Shown here: piece after piece, positions 12,804-26,005 of the stretch | Position numbering within the stretch: position 1 is the stretch's first letter | How the letters are laid out: each line of letters opens with the position of its first letter | Assembly (NCBI GenBank): GCA_030686995.1 | Contig: CM060709.1 | Span: 266,164,057-266,228,056, forward strand | Reading direction: 5' to 3' | DNA from: Artemisia argyi | Lineage: Eukaryota; Streptophyta; Magnoliopsida; Asterales; Asteraceae | DNA length: 64,000 nt | Notes under the pieces: generated by a model | Databases searched by the model: none | The model's input: the letters and a program-made list of their open reading frames with translations, nothing else | Told to the model about the DNA's origin: nothing | Translations under genes and position numbers: made by a program

Positions 12804-15695
12804 ATGAGTCAGAAAGGATTAATTTATAGCTTTGTTGCCAAAGGAACCATTGTTTTAGCCGAACACACTGCGTATTCTGGTAACGTTAGTACGGTTGCTG
12901 TTCAATGTTTACAGAAGTTGCCTTCTGGTAGTACTAAGTATACTTACGCGTGTGATGGATATACGTTCAACTTTCTGCTCGATACTGGCTTTGGTATATA
13001 CAAATTTATTTATAGTTTGTTTATGATATTATATGTGGTGATGTTTGTGTTAGTTTAGCGATGGTTGGTTTTGTGATGTAGTTTTTCTTGTTGTGGCGGA
13101 TGAGTCGGCCGGGAGGAGCATGCCGTTTGTGTTTTTGGAGAGAGTGAAGGATGATTTTAAGAAGCGCTATGGTGCGAGTATTGGAAGTGATCATCCACTT
13201 GCTGATGATAGTGATGATGATCTGTTTGAGGATCGCTTTAGTATTGCTTATAACCTTGATAGGGAGTTTGGGTATGTGATCTCGTCTTGTAATTTATTAG
13301 GGTGTTTTTGTAATAGTTACGTGATTATTGATTTTGGGTTTTATTAATAGGCCAAAGATAAAGGAACACATGGATTATTGTTTAAACCATCCGGACGAAA
13401 TGAGTAAGCTGTCTAAACTCAAGGCGCAAATAACAGAAGTTAAAGGGATCATGATGGACAACATTGAGAAGGTAACTGTCATCATTTATGTGGGTGATCT
13501 GTGCACTAAACATAATCGTATGCATTTAGTTCACTAGTTATAGTCAACATATGCTTGCATGCTTGACCTATCTTTGATAACAGCATGAGGTTGTACCTTG
13601 TATGCCATTAGCACATAGGCATTGTAGTAAGATTGATACTAAATTCCCTGATTAATGATTAGCCAAACCATTTATAGCAAAAAAACCAAGACGTTATATA
13701 CGAATTTTGGACCTCCATAAGGGTGCACTACGCTTGATTTGAAGACCAATAGGTGCACTTTTTTTTTTCTAAAGAATACGATCCTTCTAGAAAGTTGTAG
13801 GAGTAGATTGGTCTAAAGACAACCGCTGCTCTTTTCTATCACTACTAGACTAATTCTAGGGCCCTAAGTTCTAAGTCATGATAGACAAGAATGGGAGATG
13901 GAAAGCTTGCTGCGAATGAGTTACTTTGTAGAATAGGTGTTGTAACATCAGATTTATTGATGTAGAATATGTAAAAAGGTGCACCACGTGTAAGCATACA
14001 GATGAAAGATGAATGTTAAAGTCAAACCATTTTCTTGGAATATTTTGATTTGCTTGTCTTTTGTAATATGTGAGAAACTAAAGCAAGTTATTAGACCTGT
14101 ACATAGTTCTGATATGTGAACATAGATAGTTATGTGTTCCAAACGAACCAGTATGAAATTCGTAGATCTATGCTTTTGATGAGTAAAGCTGTTGCTTATT
14201 TACTCGTGTGACTAGCGCATGACGTTTGTTCATTCTTAGATGGGTTGTTGAAAAAGTTTTGCTTACTTTTTATTATTTCAACATACATAAACTTTCATAA
14301 ATTCTCAAAGATTGATTTCATTGGCTTGTTTCTTGGTGGATAACTTAAAAGATAGTAGACCCTTGCTATTAAATAATGTAATGTTAGACTTTTGAAGATT
14401 TCACATTTGGTAGATTGTCATCCACAATATCTGTGGGTCAATAGCTATGAAATTTTCATTAAAATACTTGTTTATTAGAGATGTATTTGCGTTTTCAAGC
14501 ATCTCATGGCATTTAGTGCAGTATCAGAGATTAATGAATGTGTCAAACAAGAGATTATTTAGTGCAGTATCAGAGATTAAAATACACAGATTGACAAAAT
14601 AGCAAACAGGTTGACCTAAGCCTGTTTACAAAACCCTGTTTGCTATTTTGTTTAAGCCTGTTTGTTATTTTGTTTATCCCTGTTTACAAACCCCTCATGG
14701 CTTTCATCTTGTTTGACACATTCCCTGTGTCAAGCATCTCCGGGCTTTCATCTCATGGCATTTAGTGCAGTATCAGCGATTAAAATACACAGATTGACCC
14801 ATTGGTAAGTAATTGGGTATAAGTTTCCCATTTAGAAAGCTGCATTTCTGTTAGGACACATGTATATATGTGTATAAGAGATTATGTAGGAAGACTTGAT
14901 TTGTCTGCTAATGTAATAACCTCTGTATGCTTGTCTAATACAGGTTTTGGATCGTGGTGAGAAGATTGAACTACTGGTCGATAAGACAGAAAACCTTCAG
15001 TTCCAGGTACGACTATTATTTCTATCATTCACCACTAAAAGGGAAATTATCTAGTCATGGTCAAGTAATAAAGTGGTGTTTGGATTTGCAGTTTGTAACT
15101 GAAAGAAATATTGCGACTTGAAGTTGCAATAATCAGTTTTTAGTGTGGCTTGACAAATCTGCTTCAGATTATTTGATCATATAATCGTAAATAGATCGGT
15201 TTCACACCAGTTATAACAAAACTGATTATCCATGGGTAAAACTAGCCTTTTTTTTTAACTTAATTTGAGATACTCTTACTCCCTTTTACTCTTTTTTATG
15301 ACAGTGTTGTCCTCTTTGTTGGTTTTATCTGTTTATTTAAAATTAATCTGATTGTACTAAACACTCAAATATCTGATTACAACTCCAAACAACAAGAGCA
15401 CATTTGGGCACCATGTTTAGCCTGTATTACTATACCGTATTGATTTTCATTAGATATCATATAATTACTTTCAAAATGCGTATTCAAAACCCCTAAAAGC
15501 TGTTGTGTGTGTCCTTGAGGCTTTATTGATCATGCAACGTGTTAACTGCAGGCGGACAGCTTCCAAAGGCAGGGAAGGTCACTAAGAAGGAAGATGTGGT
15601 TGCAGAATCTTCAGATGAAGCTGATGGTTGGAGGAGCCATTGCAATTTTTATCATCATAGTGTGGCTAATGGCTTGTCGGGGATTCAAATGCTGA
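12804..15695 (+). CDS. VAMP727: Vesicle-associated membrane protein 727 (R-SNARE)
   Basis: Coding exons are 12804-12993, 13082-13271, 13351-13471, 14944-15006 and 15552-15695, giving 708 bases (235 aa). All introns are GT-AG and phases match. Residues 1-125 form the longin domain (start [15 protein letters not shown]). It is interrupted by the acidic insert [17 protein letters not shown] at about 100-116, the hallmark that separates VAMP727 from other VAMP72 proteins. The SNARE helix spans about 128-190 with the zero-layer arginine R171 in [13 protein letters not shown]-terminal membrane anchor lies at about 212-230, followed by ACRGFKC. In Arabidopsis VAMP727 drives fusion of late endosomes/prevacuolar compartments with the vacuole. 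Intron 3 (1472 bp) holds a fold-back repeat. No lesion is seen, so I take it as functional. Confidence 0.96.
14496..14800. repeat. Direct and inverted repeat cluster in VAMP727 intron 3
   Basis: The block GCATTTAGTGCAGTATCAG occurs at about 14508 and 14769, with a shorter third copy near 14560. Between them lie nested inverted arms: AATGTGTCAAACAAG (14537) with CTTGTTTGACACATT (14708), and CAAAATAGCAAACAGG (14595) with CCTGTTTGCTATTTTG (14635). It looks like a fold-back insertion with local duplication. No transposase. Confidence 0.6.
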
Positions 15696-17780
15696 AAACA
15701 TTCAAGAATCTAGGGTTTGCCGTTCTCATGTTTGGATTCACGAAAGAACAATCATAGATGTTATAATTTCTTTTGCTGATTTTGGTGTATTAAGTCACGT
15801 ATCACGCTTTCACGTTGCTATTCATGTAAATGTATTGTCTGTTTGTCTGCATAATGAAAGATGATGAGTGACCTTAAACGTGAATCCATCTCTTTGTTAT
15901 TATTGTAAAACTTGTTTTGGCTGTTTATTTAGAGGGGTAAAACTGGAAAATAGTTCACCGCGTGAAATCCTCAATCGTATGTTGTAGCTTGAGAAATTAT
16001 TGCAGGGAATGTCTCCATTTGAATGAGAATCTTCTCATCTTTAAGATAATATAGTCTAATGTTTACCATGCAACAAAAAGAGTGGCTACTGGCTAGTGTA
16101 AATGATACAAAATTCTGAATTAGTAGAATTTACTCAAAGCAATGTTTAAGGGTGTCAAGCATATTTGTTTCATGTCATTTTTTGTGCAAATTTGTTTCAC
16201 GTCTTTAATGGGTTGTATCCTTACTCCACCGAGTGTTTGTGTTCCCGAATGTTACAACCTAAGCTAATTGAGAGTGTATGCTTAGATTTTTGTTTTGGTA
16301 TTGGACTGTTCTTTATCGGTTTTGGTTTAAAAAAAAATGATCTAGATCATCAAACCAGCCATAAACATTCTACTCCGTATCACATTAGAAGCAACAGTAG
16401 TTTTGGTTTAGGAAAAGTGAAAGTTAGTTAATTAGATCTTTCTTATTAATCCACTTTCTATCTGGTTTAATGTTATATATCTTGCAAATGCTATGCAGCG
16501 GAAAACAAATAAACTAGACATAGAGGGTAACGATCAAATCAGATTTATGTCACGCGATAACTTCTAGTGCATTATTGCATTATAACAGAGAGGCTGAGTT
16601 GGGTTGTCCACTTGTCCGCCAACATTATGCATGTTTTAAAATTTATAAGTACATATGACCAGAAAAACTACATTCTTACAACAATGATCCATATTTTTGT
16701 AAATGAAACAGCTCAAAGAGGTTATAAATATTTGATAACGACTTGTCGACTTGTAACTGGAAATGTAATTATTGAAATAGAGCTCAAACGGACCAGATCT
16801 CAAACTGGAATCGGTACTATTTTCACCACAACTTTGGTAGTTTGGTGAGTTGCAAAAATTGTGAATCGGTAGTGAGGCGGTCGACCACCTTGTAGCTTGT
16901 AATCGGTGTAGGCGGGATTAATCGGATTGACATTGCCGGCAAATTTTGGGTATTTCCGGAAATTTTTGTGTATTTCCGGCAAATTTTGTGTATTTCCGGC
17001 GAGTTTTAGGTATTTTCGGCAAGATTTTTTCTAAAAAATAACATGTAATAGATTTAAGCAAGTTACTATAAGTGATCAAAATAAGTTTACGGCAAGTTTT
17101 GGGTACTTCCGACAAGATTTGCAGGTTTCCGACAAGTTTGATCACCATTGACCGCTGTTAACCGCCATTGACCATGGTTGGCCTATTTGTTTGACCCAGT
17201 TACATAAATCGACAAGGTTGTTGGCCTTGTAATGCCTAGGCGGTGATTAATCGGCCTTGTAGACTTTTTTTTCAACATTGGGTGGGTGAAACAGCCATCA
17301 TGATTTTGAGATTCAAGTAAAATGGAATCCAGTATTAAATGGTGAGCGAAAACGACCCTACAGATAGGCTTTCCAACCCAACCCAATTCTCAAAAAGCTA
17401 GCCGAAGAACCATTGTACATCAAGCCTTCCCTATACACCTTTTTCAACCTAGATGATCTGTCCATAAACAAGTGACCCACCACCAAAAAAAAGTACCAAC
17501 TCTATTGAATACTGTATCAAGATGATGCTGGATTTAACAATTCAAAACATTCATTTATCACACATAAAAGTTGTGAATGTAAACATTCTCATTGATCAAT
17601 AAAATTAATAGAAAGTAAAGAGTGAAACAACACTAAAGGTCTCTCAGCCTACTCATAACTACAGCAAAAAAAGGGTTCATTGTTCTTCACTTTCATGCTG
17701 CCCAAATAATCAAATATTCTTTTCCTTTTGTTATTTGATCATCTGGAAACCTGATGCATACAAAAAGATAGATAAGTTCA
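15696..17780. other. Intergenic region right of VAMP727
   Basis: Starts with the VAMP727 3' UTR. Open frames at 16165-16431 and 16567-16848 are unlike known families. The only defined structure is the minisatellite at 16928-17030. Confidence 0.5.
16928..17030. repeat. About 20-bp minisatellite
   Basis: Four to five copies of a unit close to TTTCCGGCAAATTTTGTGTA, with decayed units (CCGACAAG...) continuing to about 17140. Confidence 0.65.
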
Positions 17781-17994
17781 GGGTGCGTTTGGTACCCATT
17801 CCTGGGAATCAACTATCACTATGAAAGTGATAGTTGGTGTTTGTTTAGGGTACCTGGGCCCACAACTATGACTATGAAAGTCCATTATTTTCCATACTCC
17901 ATATATGGCTAGAGAGTGGGGAATGAAACTTTCATAGTTAAGTACTATCAAACTCATACCCATTGTCATTCCTCCCAGCATACCAAACGCATAC
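17781..17994. repeat. MITE, probably hAT type
   Basis: About 214 bp with imperfect terminal inverted repeats: GGGTGCGTTTGGTACC on the left and TACCAAACGCATAC on the right. The GTTTGGT core is common in plant hAT-type MITEs. No clear 8-bp target duplication. Confidence 0.55.
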
Positions 17995-18814
17995 TCATTG
18001 TTGAGTTATGCGAGCAAAGGAATCATGAAAACAGTAAACCAAAACCATATAAGAAAGCCCAATAAGGCTTCAAGAAACAATATGTTGGGTGACTCACACA
18101 TGACAACACATCTAAGAACGCGTATGAACCAAAGTAACTTCCATTAAACTAAGAATCCACAATGCAGGAGAAATGAATAAGAACCTAAGCATCATTTACT
18201 GACTAAAGGATGTAATTTGGCGTGTATTCTTCAAATACAATGATTGACATCTACATCCTACAGTCCTCGTTCTGTTGTTCCAAATGAGTCTCCATTATTG
18301 TACCTTAAACGACAACAAAACGCCTTCCACCAGTTCAAACGATTGCACTGATTTGTGCCGGTTCTATCTTATATTATCTTCACTCAATGAATCCTTTTTA
18401 AACCTAACAAAATAAAATGGGCTATGCCTATATAAAATTGGAAGGATTATAACCTGGAAGCAAACACATTACCCACTATGGAGCACCCATTACTTATGTC
18501 TATTTTCACTTTAAAAGAGTGTAACAAGGTAAACCCTACATGACCCATATGCAAGCACCAAACAGCCTATGAATATCATGCAATATGAGGTGTTTCGCAT
18601 AGCGTTTAATAAGTGAATATCTCATTATTGTGTTTTCAACTTTCAATTTGCATAAAATCAGTTCCAACTGTCTAGCCATATAGTGAAACTAAACTTGATA
18701 ATCTGATTACTAATGACTATAAGATAAATACTTGGAAGTGGACAAAAATTCTAGTCTCCAGATTACATTAACACAGAAAAACGTCACAAAGTCATACAAC
18801 AACTTATTATTTAA
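17995..18814. other. Intergenic, nothing recognised
   Basis: No gene, RNA gene or clear repeat seen on either strand. Confidence 0.45.
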
Positions 18815-19030
18815 GGGGGGCGTTTGGGATTGCAAATGCTCATGCTTAATAAGCTGTGACTAACCGCAACGTATAACGCATTTTCATTTTCCATAATGAA
18901 ACACAATACTGAGATCTACTAATTCAGAAATAAGTAATTTGATCGAACGAGACACCACACTAAAAAAAAAATTATTTGTCATATCAGAAACACTATAAGT
19001 AGTATATCATTAACCAACCTCAAACACGCC
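18815..19030. repeat. Second hAT-like MITE
   Basis: Ends GGGGGGCGTTTGGGA and TCAAACACGCC face each other about 216 bp apart, flanked by ATTTAAG-like sequence on both sides. The interior differs from the copy at 17781. Confidence 0.4.
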
Positions 19031-19108
19031 TTAAATCTAAATTATCAAACAACAAATTCAAACAAATTCTCAACAATAACAATTCAGCTACCACACAAAA
19101 TCACATAA

Positions 19109-19110
<2 letters not shown>

Positions 19111-19149
<39 letters not shown>
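19111..19149. repeat. Poly(A) homopolymer tract
   Basis: An uninterrupted run of about 38 A on the plus strand, just downstream of the minus-strand TOM9-2 gene. It is on the wrong strand to be that gene's poly(A) tail copy. Confidence 0.9.
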
Positions 19150-19150
<1 letters not shown>

Positions 19151-19166
19151 CATTACATAAATAAAA

Positions 19167-19445
19167 TCATTTCAACTGGGCAGAAGAAGCAGGTGGGGCC
19201 CCAAGCAAGCTAGCCTGCTGAGCCTCAATCTCAACCAACTGAGCTTCACGATCCATCTCAATAATCAAAGGAACAACCAGAATCAAGAACGTGGTCCCAG
19301 CAATCCACGCCGCTTTTCCAGTGCTTTTAGCAAGCTTCTTCAACACGAAACCTGCATCTGAAGCTGCCCTTTTGCCTTTGTATACGATTGGTGACTCTGA
19401 GATCCGAGCTAGGACTCCTTCGTTGTTTGATTTCTTTGCCGCCAT
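19167..19445 (-). CDS. TOM9-2: Mitochondrial import receptor subunit TOM9-2 (TOM22 homologue)
   Basis: Intronless protein of 92 aa. The block STGKAAWIAGTTFLILVVPL (residues 41-60) and the following IIEMDREAQLVEIEAQQASL form the membrane anchor and intermembrane-space tail typical of plant TOM9. The start MAAKKSNNEGVLARISES and the Arg/Lys-rich cytosolic part are short because plant TOM22 lost the acidic receptor domain seen in fungi and animals. It sits in the outer mitochondrial membrane TOM complex and organises TOM40 pores. Length and start agree with the family, and no lesion is seen. Confidence 0.95.
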   Translation of the reverse strand: MAAKKSNNEGVLARISESPIVYKGKRAASDAGFVLKKLAKSTGKAAWIAGTTFLILVVPLIIEMDREAQLVEIEAQQASLLGAPPASSAQLK

Positions 19446-19785
19446 TCTTGTTAGTTTGTTGGTTTCAGGGTTTGGGTTGGTTTTATTTTAGGGTTTCTCA
19501 GTTTTGTTTGGGGATAAAATGAGTTACCGGGTCGGGTTGCCTTAAATAAAATGTCACTCGAATAGTGTATTTCCTACTTTAGAGAAATGATTTTATTTGG
19601 GAAAATTTTATTTTATTTTTTACCAAGTATGTGATTTATCTTCAATTTTCTGTATTTTTATGCCATGGAAACTATTTTTTTAATTGTTAATATTAGCTTT
19701 AACGAGTGTTGATACCCGCGCGTTGCTGCGAAATTCTTTTGTTGCCGTTAGCTACTTAACGTGAAGTTAGTTACCTAGGACTGAC
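19446..19785. other. TOM9-2 upstream region
   Basis: Promoter side of TOM9-2. A CCCGCGCGTTGCTGCG stretch near 19716 is a GC-rich block of the kind often met at plant transposon ends. No gene. Confidence 0.4.
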
Positions 19786-20110
19786 TTTGCAATTGATGTA
19801 TAACATGAAGGACCATTTGTGTAAATTATGTGAGGATTAAATTTGCAATGAACAGTTGAGATGAAGGAAAAAGTGCGTAATTTTTTTTTAAAATGTTAAA
19901 GTAACGGTCGTTAGTTAACAGTCGTTAAATAACTAACGGCTGTTAGTACTGTACAAATATGATTGAATTTGCAATTGATATATAACATGAAGGACCATTT
20001 ACATAAATTATGTGAGGACTAAATTTACAATGAACCGCTGAGATAAAGGACAAAGGGCGTACAAAATTTTTTTAAAATGCTAAAGATAACAGTCGTTAAC
20101 AGTCGTTAGT
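19786..20110. repeat. Diverged tandem duplication of about 180 bp
   Basis: 19790-19927 and 19970-20110 share ACATGAAGGACCATTT, AATTATGTGAGGA and CAGTCGTTA blocks in the same order at about 85% identity by eye. Non-coding. Confidence 0.7.
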
Positions 20111-20145
20111 TAGCAGCTACAGTGGTCGGCACCCATCAACCTCCC

Positions 20146-21154
<1,009 letters not shown>

Positions 21155-21221
<67 letters not shown>
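21155..21221. repeat. (TA)n microsatellite, right of inserted element
   Basis: About 33 TA units, consistent with one original tract split by the insertion. Confidence 0.97.
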
Positions 21222-21222
<1 letters not shown>

Positions 21223-21769
21223 GTGATGTGATGTATTTTAGTATATTAAGAGGGTGCTTGGTAGGGGGTTAAGAAGGGGTGGGGAATGGGTAAGGTATTG
21301 ATTTGGGCCCACCTCTCTCAAATACTTGTGCTTGGTTAGTTAGAGGTGAGGGATTGATTACCCCGTACTAGGTAATCAACTATTATAGAGTAAATTGGGG
21401 GATAAGGTTGTAACACCCTAACCCGTCAAGGGTACAATAAATAGTATCCAACTGAGCAAAACACAAGCTTAATACTTTAACAATACAATGAGTACAAAGG
21501 TTACAAATGAATTCCAAAATAAGGAAGATACGATAATAAAACAAAGTCCATCGTTCAAAGAACTCTAGGTTAGGTCAACACACTCTCATCCCCAAGGCTA
21601 AACCCCGCTCCTAACTTAAGTCCCTGCCGCATGGAAAAGAAAACGCGGCTGAGCATAAAAAGCTCAGTGAACAGATATGAAGATAACAAGCACATCAAGT
21701 AATAAAACAAGAGAGTACGAAATGAAATTACATATGGTGTCACAAGGTATATCAAAGGATTGTCAATGT

Positions 21770-22500
21770 TAAGTATGAAAAGTCACCAAGGTTAAGTATC
21801 AAGAATCGTCAAGTGTAATAGCAAGGATTAACAAGTTTCAAGGATCGTCAAGTATAATGTCAAGGGTTAAGTATAATATCAAGGTTTAACAAGTATAGTA
21901 TCAAGGGTTAACAAGTTTCAAGGTTTTCAAGAATTAATAAGGGTCAAGTATCAAGAGTTAGCAAGTGTCAAGGCTTTCAGTATTTAACCCCCAGGCACAA
22001 ACAAGTATCAAGTCAAGTATCCCAAGTTGGAGTGATCAACTCCCAAGATGTGAGGGGCTGCAATGCACACAAGCCCAATCACCAAGTAATATATCATGTA
22101 GCCCAAATCATAATCAAGATGGCCGTAGCCCAAGCAAGTAACAAGTCAAGACAAGACTAGGATGCATCTATACGCCCCTGCAGGCCAATAATCATAATCA
22201 TAGTAGTAGTCAATAACAAGTATCAGGGACGGTGGGGGACATCTCTCTAGCCCCACTAGAGTACATAACATTGGTGCATCAATGTTATGGTTGTGGCTAC
22301 TCCACAACAAGTAGCTCCTGGGTAAAATATTGAAGGGTCAAGTGGTCAAGGTTCGATATCAAGTACAAGTGGTCAAGTCATAATCAAGGGTTCAAGTCAA
22401 GGTTCAATGTTAAGGTTCAAGACAAGGTTCAAGTCAAAGGTTCAATATCAAGAGTTCAATATCAAAGGTTCAAAGTCAAGGGTCAATATCAAGTAATGTA
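21770..22500. repeat. Degenerate CAAGTATCAAGG minisatellite inside the solo LTR
   Basis: Dozens of short variants of TCAAGTATCAAGGGTTA at 21770-21990 and again at 22325-22500, with a variable period of about 12-30 bases. Confidence 0.7.
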
Positions 22501-22689
22501 AAAGAGAGAGAGAGAAGAGTCATGAGAGAAATAGTTGTACTCTTACTAAAAGAGTACGGAATATTTGTACGTCAGTCCAATTGCACAAGCAAAGTCACAT
22601 GTCAAAGAGAGAATGGTTCACTCCCGCTTCACCGAACCTAGAAGATAATGGATACGAATCAAGACGAGTCCGAATTACTCAAGTTACCT

Positions 22690-22930
22690 CTTTTAGTTAT
22701 CTTTCCATTTTTAGCAGCTTTCTATTTTAGGTAACTTCCATATTTAGTAACTTCCCACTTTACGAGTTTAAGCATTTTAGAAGACTTTCTATTTTTAGCA
22801 AGTTTACTTATTTGGGGAGTTTCCAATTTTAGAAGGTTTCCATAAATAGTAATTTCCAAGAATAGCAGGTTTCCATAATTAGCATATTCCCAAATTTGGC
22901 AAGTTTTCAAATGTTAACATATTCTTATAA
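22690..22930. repeat. About 20-bp degenerate minisatellite inside the solo LTR
   Basis: Repeated TTTCCA(T/A)A(A/T)TTAG(C/T)A units. Composition is similar to, but distinct from, the 16928 repeat. Confidence 0.6.
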
Positions 22931-24394
22931 GTTAATCTTATCGTATTATTAAGTTTCATAGCCTCGTTTGTTACGAATTTCATTTTATAGACATTTTGTG
23001 AAATTAGGGTTTCATTATGTCACCGAGCAAGTTTTAGGGTTTAAAGTGTTAATATCACAAGTTAAGGGTCACAAATGATCACATTCACATAATAACACAT
23101 CAACTTAAGTCAAGAAAGTCAAATATGCCAATTTTACACTTCACACCCTTAAGTTTACAAAGTTTCCATTTTAATCCTTTAATCATTCAATTTACCATAA
23201 TTAAACCATTAACTAATATAATTAACACATAAGCACCACAACTATACAAAAATGACATAAACAACGCCATAGTCATTTTAGGTCGAAATTAGTCCAACAT
23301 ATCCATATTTACATTTTTAGTCCCTCTAGTTACAATATTTACAATTTAAACCTTTTTATTATCAAAATTTCATACAAGCCCATTTAATTATCAAATTGAC
23401 ATCCTTAGCCCCATAATATAATTATTTCCGGATTAGACACTGAGTTTTCAGAATTTACAAAAATGGTCCCTCTATTTTAAATAAAATACAATTCTATTTA
23501 ATAATTATATATAGTTCCATTTTTAATCCTTTTAATCACAAAACTAACACATTTAACCCTTATACCAATTTTATATGATCATACCTGGTCTTATTATGAT
23601 TTCCAAAACAACCCTTAAGTTTAATAATTTTCAAAAAGCACCCTTATAGTTTTATTAAATCCATTCGATCCAAAATAAATTCCCAAAACATAAACCTAAT
23701 TTACCAAATCATGAAATCATTTTTCTAGGCATCTTTAAACGTTAATTGAATCAGAAAAATTTTAAACCCTAACCCTAATCGAATTGATCCATTATCCAAT
23801 TTATTCCCATTTTTATTAAATCGGTAAAACACAAAACAATTACAAACGATCCATTTAGGCCTCAAATTTACAAGGAACCATTTTATTAAAGTTATACAAT
23901 CATAATTAAATGTTAAAAAAACATTTTTGAGCATCCAAAAATTCAGAACAAGCCGTATACAATTTAACAAATTTTTAGGGTTTTAATTAGGTTTTAATCC
24001 ACACGATTTTTCTGGAGTGCATGAGTATTTTCCCCATGTTTCATATAGTTTATAGGACGAAATAAAAATACCTTGTTGAAGAATTAATGAAGGAAAAGAG
24101 CATAACGAATTTATTATGCCCAGTTAGAATAATTTGACCAAGAAAATGCTCCACGACTCTACAGCCCCCAACACCATTTTTCCTGGCTTCCTTGCTTCCA
24201 AAAATGTCCAAAACAATTGCTCAAAAGTTTTTAGAATTTTTTTTGCAGCCGAAGTGATTTTTGAAAGGCGTTTAGGGTGAGTATAATTCGGCCTAATTGA
24301 TTTGTAAATCAAAATTTTCTGTTTTTAAAGTTGTTTCCAAATTTAAAATGGTGTTTATCACTTTTAATTATAATTTAAGTAATAATTATATAAT

Positions 24395-24398
<4 letters not shown>

Positions 24399-24462
<64 letters not shown>
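24399..24462. repeat. (AT)n microsatellite inside the solo LTR
   Basis: About 32 AT units followed by ATGTATGT. Confidence 0.95.
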
Positions 24463-24470
<8 letters not shown>

Positions 24471-24800
24471 ATATATACGGCCAACAAGTATTTTTAGGTG
24501 AAATAATTATTTTTATAACTTTTATTTTCATTAAAATGTCCACACAAAAATATTACATAGCATAGATTATTAATTTACAATTGTTTGTGATCGTACGATA
24601 ACCGTTTTTGATTTCGGGCTTGTTTGGTAAACATACTTAATTCTTCAAAATTTCAAATTGGAGGGTATTTTGGTACTTTAATCATGTCATGAATATGTGG
24701 GTTTTACAAAGGTATTGATTATCCGCCTCGCTCATTCATTTTCATTCCCTTACCCTTACCCTTTCCCTTTCACTTTCCCACTTTGAACCAAGCGGACCCT

Positions 24801-25619
24801 AAATATATATGTTATGTCTTTTGAATGTCTAATGTTTTAAAGCATTGGGTACCATAGCTCATGATGCACGTCAAATTGAGGTGGCAAGTAAATTGGCGCT
24901 GCTAGTGTCAAGCTAGGGTACCGACCCTTTTCTGCACCAGTGATCGAGCGAGTTTTGTGACTTGCATGAGTGGGTTCTTTTTTTCCCGATTTAATTGGGT
25001 TATTTTGGGGTGTGTATAGGTAGTGTATGTTTCAATGTGTGCAGTGTGATGAAGAAGATGAGTTTACTTTCTTCTTTTTTTTCTAAAAACAAATTAAACT
25101 ATATATTTGGCTTTTGGAACCTGTAAATAGTGGGCTGTTGACCCATTAGAATTTTATAACCTTTTTCTAACATTTGTTTTTTTTAATTTAATTTTGTATT
25201 TTTTTTTATAAAAATGTTAGTTGCACTTTAATTTAATGAATGAGAAATTAGTTGGTTTGAAAAAAATGGAAAAGAAAATAAAATTGTAGGTGGGCCCTTT
25301 TGGCTCAAGTCATGAAGGATATTTTGATGTATTAATGTTAAAAGTGAGTTGTTGAGGTGGCAATCTGACTCAAGTCCGTTTGAGTCACGATATCTAGCAC
25401 TTTTAGTACAACTAGGTTTGTAGAATCTGCATTAAATTTCACGACGATCATTTTGGAACACAAACTAGCAGTGCGATCAAGTGTGATTGTATTGTGAACC
25501 GAATGCGAATTCAATATGATGTACACATATGATAGCTTTTAGTCGGTGACTCGGTGTTGATTACCTGATTGAATCTGGCATGGTCTTTTTGTGATGTGAT
25601 AGAATTTGCGATTGTTATG
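24801..25619. other. Intergenic, nothing recognised
   Basis: No coding or structured feature found between the split MITE and the Copia 5' LTR. Confidence 0.45.
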
Positions 25620-25989
25620 TGTTAGTAGCAATACTTAGGAGGGTTATATGTTACTTAGACAATAATAAGGGGATTAATTGTATTTAGTTTAAATAAAGTT
25701 TAGGATTGTACTTAGATTAGGAAACTAGTTGCTTGGCTTGCAAGCCAAGTTAAGGTCTCTACCCCCTCATCTCTATAAATAGAGATGAGGGGGATGCTAG
25801 TTATTTATTCTTCTTCCTCAATTGTAAAAGCTTTATTGGTATTAATAAAGGGTTCGTTGAGGGTATATCGTGTGCATATTCTAGTCGGTTCTTTGTAGTC
25901 TCTCGTGTTTGCTACTTGTGCTCGATACAACTCGCGATCTAGTGTTCCGCGATCGAGCTTCGGGTTTGTTGTCGAGGTATTTTCCAACA
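25620..25989 (+). mobile_element. 5' LTR of Copia element E
   Basis: 370 bp, TGTTAG...CAACA, directly followed by a Met-tRNA primer-binding site. It contains a TATA box (CTATAAATAG, 25773-25782) in the middle of a perfect inverted repeat (25762-25793), and a perfect 18-bp palindrome at 25732-25749. The 3' LTR lies outside the window because of nested insertions. Confidence 0.85.
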
Positions 25990-25991
25990 AG

Positions 25992-26005
25992 TGGTATCAA
26001 GAGCC
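25992..26005 (+). promoter_or_regulatory. Primer-binding site of Copia element E
   Basis: TGGTATCAAGAGCC two bases after the LTR, complementary to the 3' end of initiator-Met tRNA apart from one extra A. Confidence 0.85.

Larger units (their letters stand above)
21409..24708. mobile_element. Large solo LTR (3.3 kb, probably Gypsy) with AAGGT target duplication
   Basis: Ends TGTAACACCC and GGGTTTTACA, with AAGGT at 21404-21408 and 24709-24713. There is no coding sequence in 3300 bp and the target duplication is intact, so it is a solo LTR left by LTR recombination rather than a whole element. The TGTAACACCC start is common in plant chromovirus LTRs, from memory. It contains minisatellite zones and an AT tract. 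Confidence 0.85.
21251..24800. mobile_element. hAT-type MITE split by a solo LTR
   Basis: The left part 21251-21408 starts AGGGTGCTTGGTAGG and the right part 24714-24800 ends GAACCAAGCGGACCCT, forming inverted ends. Without the inserted LTR and one AAGGT copy the element is about 245 bp. No transposase. Confidence 0.7.

Noticed and set aside
21770..22500. CRISPR-like array
   Set aside because: Irregular short tandem repeats without constant repeats and unique spacers, in plant DNA.
24297..24497. Second Tyr-Ile repeat protein
   Set aside because: Also a microsatellite translation.
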